Positions 63,121 through 64,000 of a stretch of DNA of 64,000 nucleotides are shown here, piece by piece. Source of the DNA: Variovorax davisae (GTDB taxonomy: Bacteria > Pseudomonadota > Gammaproteobacteria > Burkholderiales > Burkholderiaceae_C); NCBI RefSeq assembly GCF_030316845.1, contig NZ_JASZYS010000002.1, positions 124,001-188,000 on the forward strand, given 5' to 3'. How positions within the stretch are numbered: position 1 is the stretch's first letter; the number at the start of each line of letters is the position of its first letter. The notes beneath the pieces are model-generated. The model saw only the letters and a program-made list of their open reading frames with translations. It did not search any database and was not told the origin of the DNA. The position numbers and the translations under genes are program-made.

Positions 63121-64000
63121 GTGCCGCCCTCCGTGCCCGTGGACCTGACGACGACCGGCGGCCTGCTGCTGGTGCTGGCCGTGCTGCTGCCCTTCGTCGG
63201 GCTGATGCTGGGCTTCGTGCTCGGCGGCCGGCGCGCCCAGCAGGTGGCCTGGCTCACCATCGGGCTCGGCGCGGTGCTGGTGGCGGCGATCGCCCACCGC
63301 CTGTGGGTGTCGGGCGACGCCCTGGTCTACCTGCTCGGGGGCTGGGCGCCGCCGCTCGGCGTCACCTTGCGCGCCGACGGCCTGTCGGTCTGCATGATGG
63401 TGCTCGTGATGGTGGTGGTGGTCGGCATCGGCACCTACGCCAACGGCGACTTCGGCACGCCCGACGGCGTGCGCGAGAAGCGCGGCGCGCTGACCTTCTG
63501 GCTGCTGCTGCTCGCGGTCTGGGGGTCGCTCAACCTGGTGTTCGTGAGCGGCGACGTGTTCACGCTGTACGTGGCGCTGGAGCTGCTCACCTTCGCCGGC
63601 GTGCCGCTGGTCAGCCTCGACGGCCGCGGCGAAACCCTGCAGGCCGCGCTGCGCTACCTGATCTACGCGCTGGCCGGCTCGATGCTCTATCTGCTGGGCG
63701 TCTTCCTGCTGTATGGCGCCTACGGCACGCTGGACATCGCGCTGCTGGCGCAGCGCGTCGGCGCCGAGCCCGTGGCCTGGGGTGCCGCGGCACTGATGAC
63801 CGCCGGCCTGCTCGCCAAGACCGCGCTGTTCCCGCTCCACCTGTGGCTGCCGCCCGCCCATGCCGGCGCACCCGCCGCCGCCAGCGCGCTGCTGTCGGCG
63901 CTGGTGATCAAGGGCGCCTGGTTCCTGGTCGTGCGGCTGTGGGTCGACGTCTTCCCCGGCGTCGTGACGCTGCCTTCGGCGCAGCTGCTGGGGGCGCTGG
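63121..64000 (+). CDS. mnhD: Mrp antiporter subunit D, NuoN/M-like (3' end outside window)
   Basis: First 293 codons of a proton-translocating subunit. Nine or more helices are visible, with VSGDVFTLYVALELLTFAGV (the conserved Glu) and TAGLLAKTALFPLHLWLPPAHAGAPAAASA (two runs; conserved Lys and His). GTG start directly after the mnhC stop. Continues past the right edge. Confidence 0.9.
   Translation, partial: MPPSVPVDLTTTGGLLLVLAVLLPFVGLMLGFVLGGRRAQQVAWLTIGLGAVLVAAIAHRLWVSGDALVYLLGGWAPPLGVTLRADGLSVCMMVLVMVVVVGIGTYANGDFGTPDGVREKRGALTFWLLLLAVWGSLNLVFVSGDVFTLYVALELLTFAGVPLVSLDGRGETLQAALRYLIYALAGSMLYLLGVFLLYGAYGTLDIALLAQRVGAEPVAWGAAALMTAGLLAKTALFPLHLWLPPAHAGAPAAASALLSALVIKGAWFLVVRLWVDVFPGVVTLPSAQLLGAL

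Overview
The window is a high-GC, densely coded chromosomal segment of a betaproteobacterium, most likely Burkholderiales (Comamonadaceae or a close relative). This is inferred from very GC-rich third codon positions, from gene pairings such as glmU–lrp–glmS, ttcA–folB–SDR and an orphan ABC_sub_bind solute-binding protein, and from an intergenic GC-rich hairpin element of a kind I remember from that family. No rRNA, tRNA, CRISPR array, transposase or integrase was recognised. The window cuts ttcA at its left edge and an antiporter mnhD-like gene at its right edge.

Layout. 1–6 kb: housekeeping (ttcA, folB, a FolM-like reductase, a MidA-like methyltransferase, a HisN-like phosphatase, a ROK kinase, a MocR-type regulator). 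6–12.3 kb: two small proteins, a tightly coupled trehalose operon otsB–GH15–otsA, and cca. 12.5–14.5 kb: an AT-richer island carrying an Hcp protein, an amidase-type toxin candidate, its likely periplasmic immunity protein, and a frameshifted, 3'-truncated second immunity copy. 14.5–21 kb: GST, MgtC-like, MscS-like, a lytic transglycosylase, 5-formyl-THF cyclo-ligase, LysR, DUF2917 and a stand-alone BLUF photoreceptor. 21–31.5 kb: surface-polysaccharide genes (acyltransferase, Wzx-like flippase, glycosyltransferases), an FNR-like regulator with four suitably placed cysteines, and the amino-sugar genes glmU and glmS flanking an Lrp regulator. 31.5–43.9 kb: regulators (two LuxR-type, a hybrid-like kinase plus response-regulator cyclase, LysR, Lrp), an orphan solute-binding protein, a degenerate LytM protein, a tautomerase, RidA and an aromatic aminotransferase. 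43.9–51.7 kb: a compact RpoE/ChrR (ECF11-type) stress regulon. 51.8–64 kb: a beta-barrel protein, an arginine antiporter plus arginine deiminase, a two-gene RND efflux system, and an Mrp-type cation/proton antiporter operon.

The strongest new observation concerns the RpoE/ChrR block. Four elements of the form TGATC(C/T)-N18-TA lie at exactly the same spacing in front of rpoE-chrR, the FAD–DUF1365–CFA operon, the fasciclin gene, and the CFA2–DUF1295–DUF2177 operon. They define a self-contained lipid-remodelling regulon, probably singlet-oxygen or peroxide responsive, with two CFA-superfamily methyltransferases. The second is the Hcp/amidase/immunity island, an orphan type VI effector module with a decayed extra immunity gene.

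All functions are inferred from motifs and remembered family knowledge; no searches were run.
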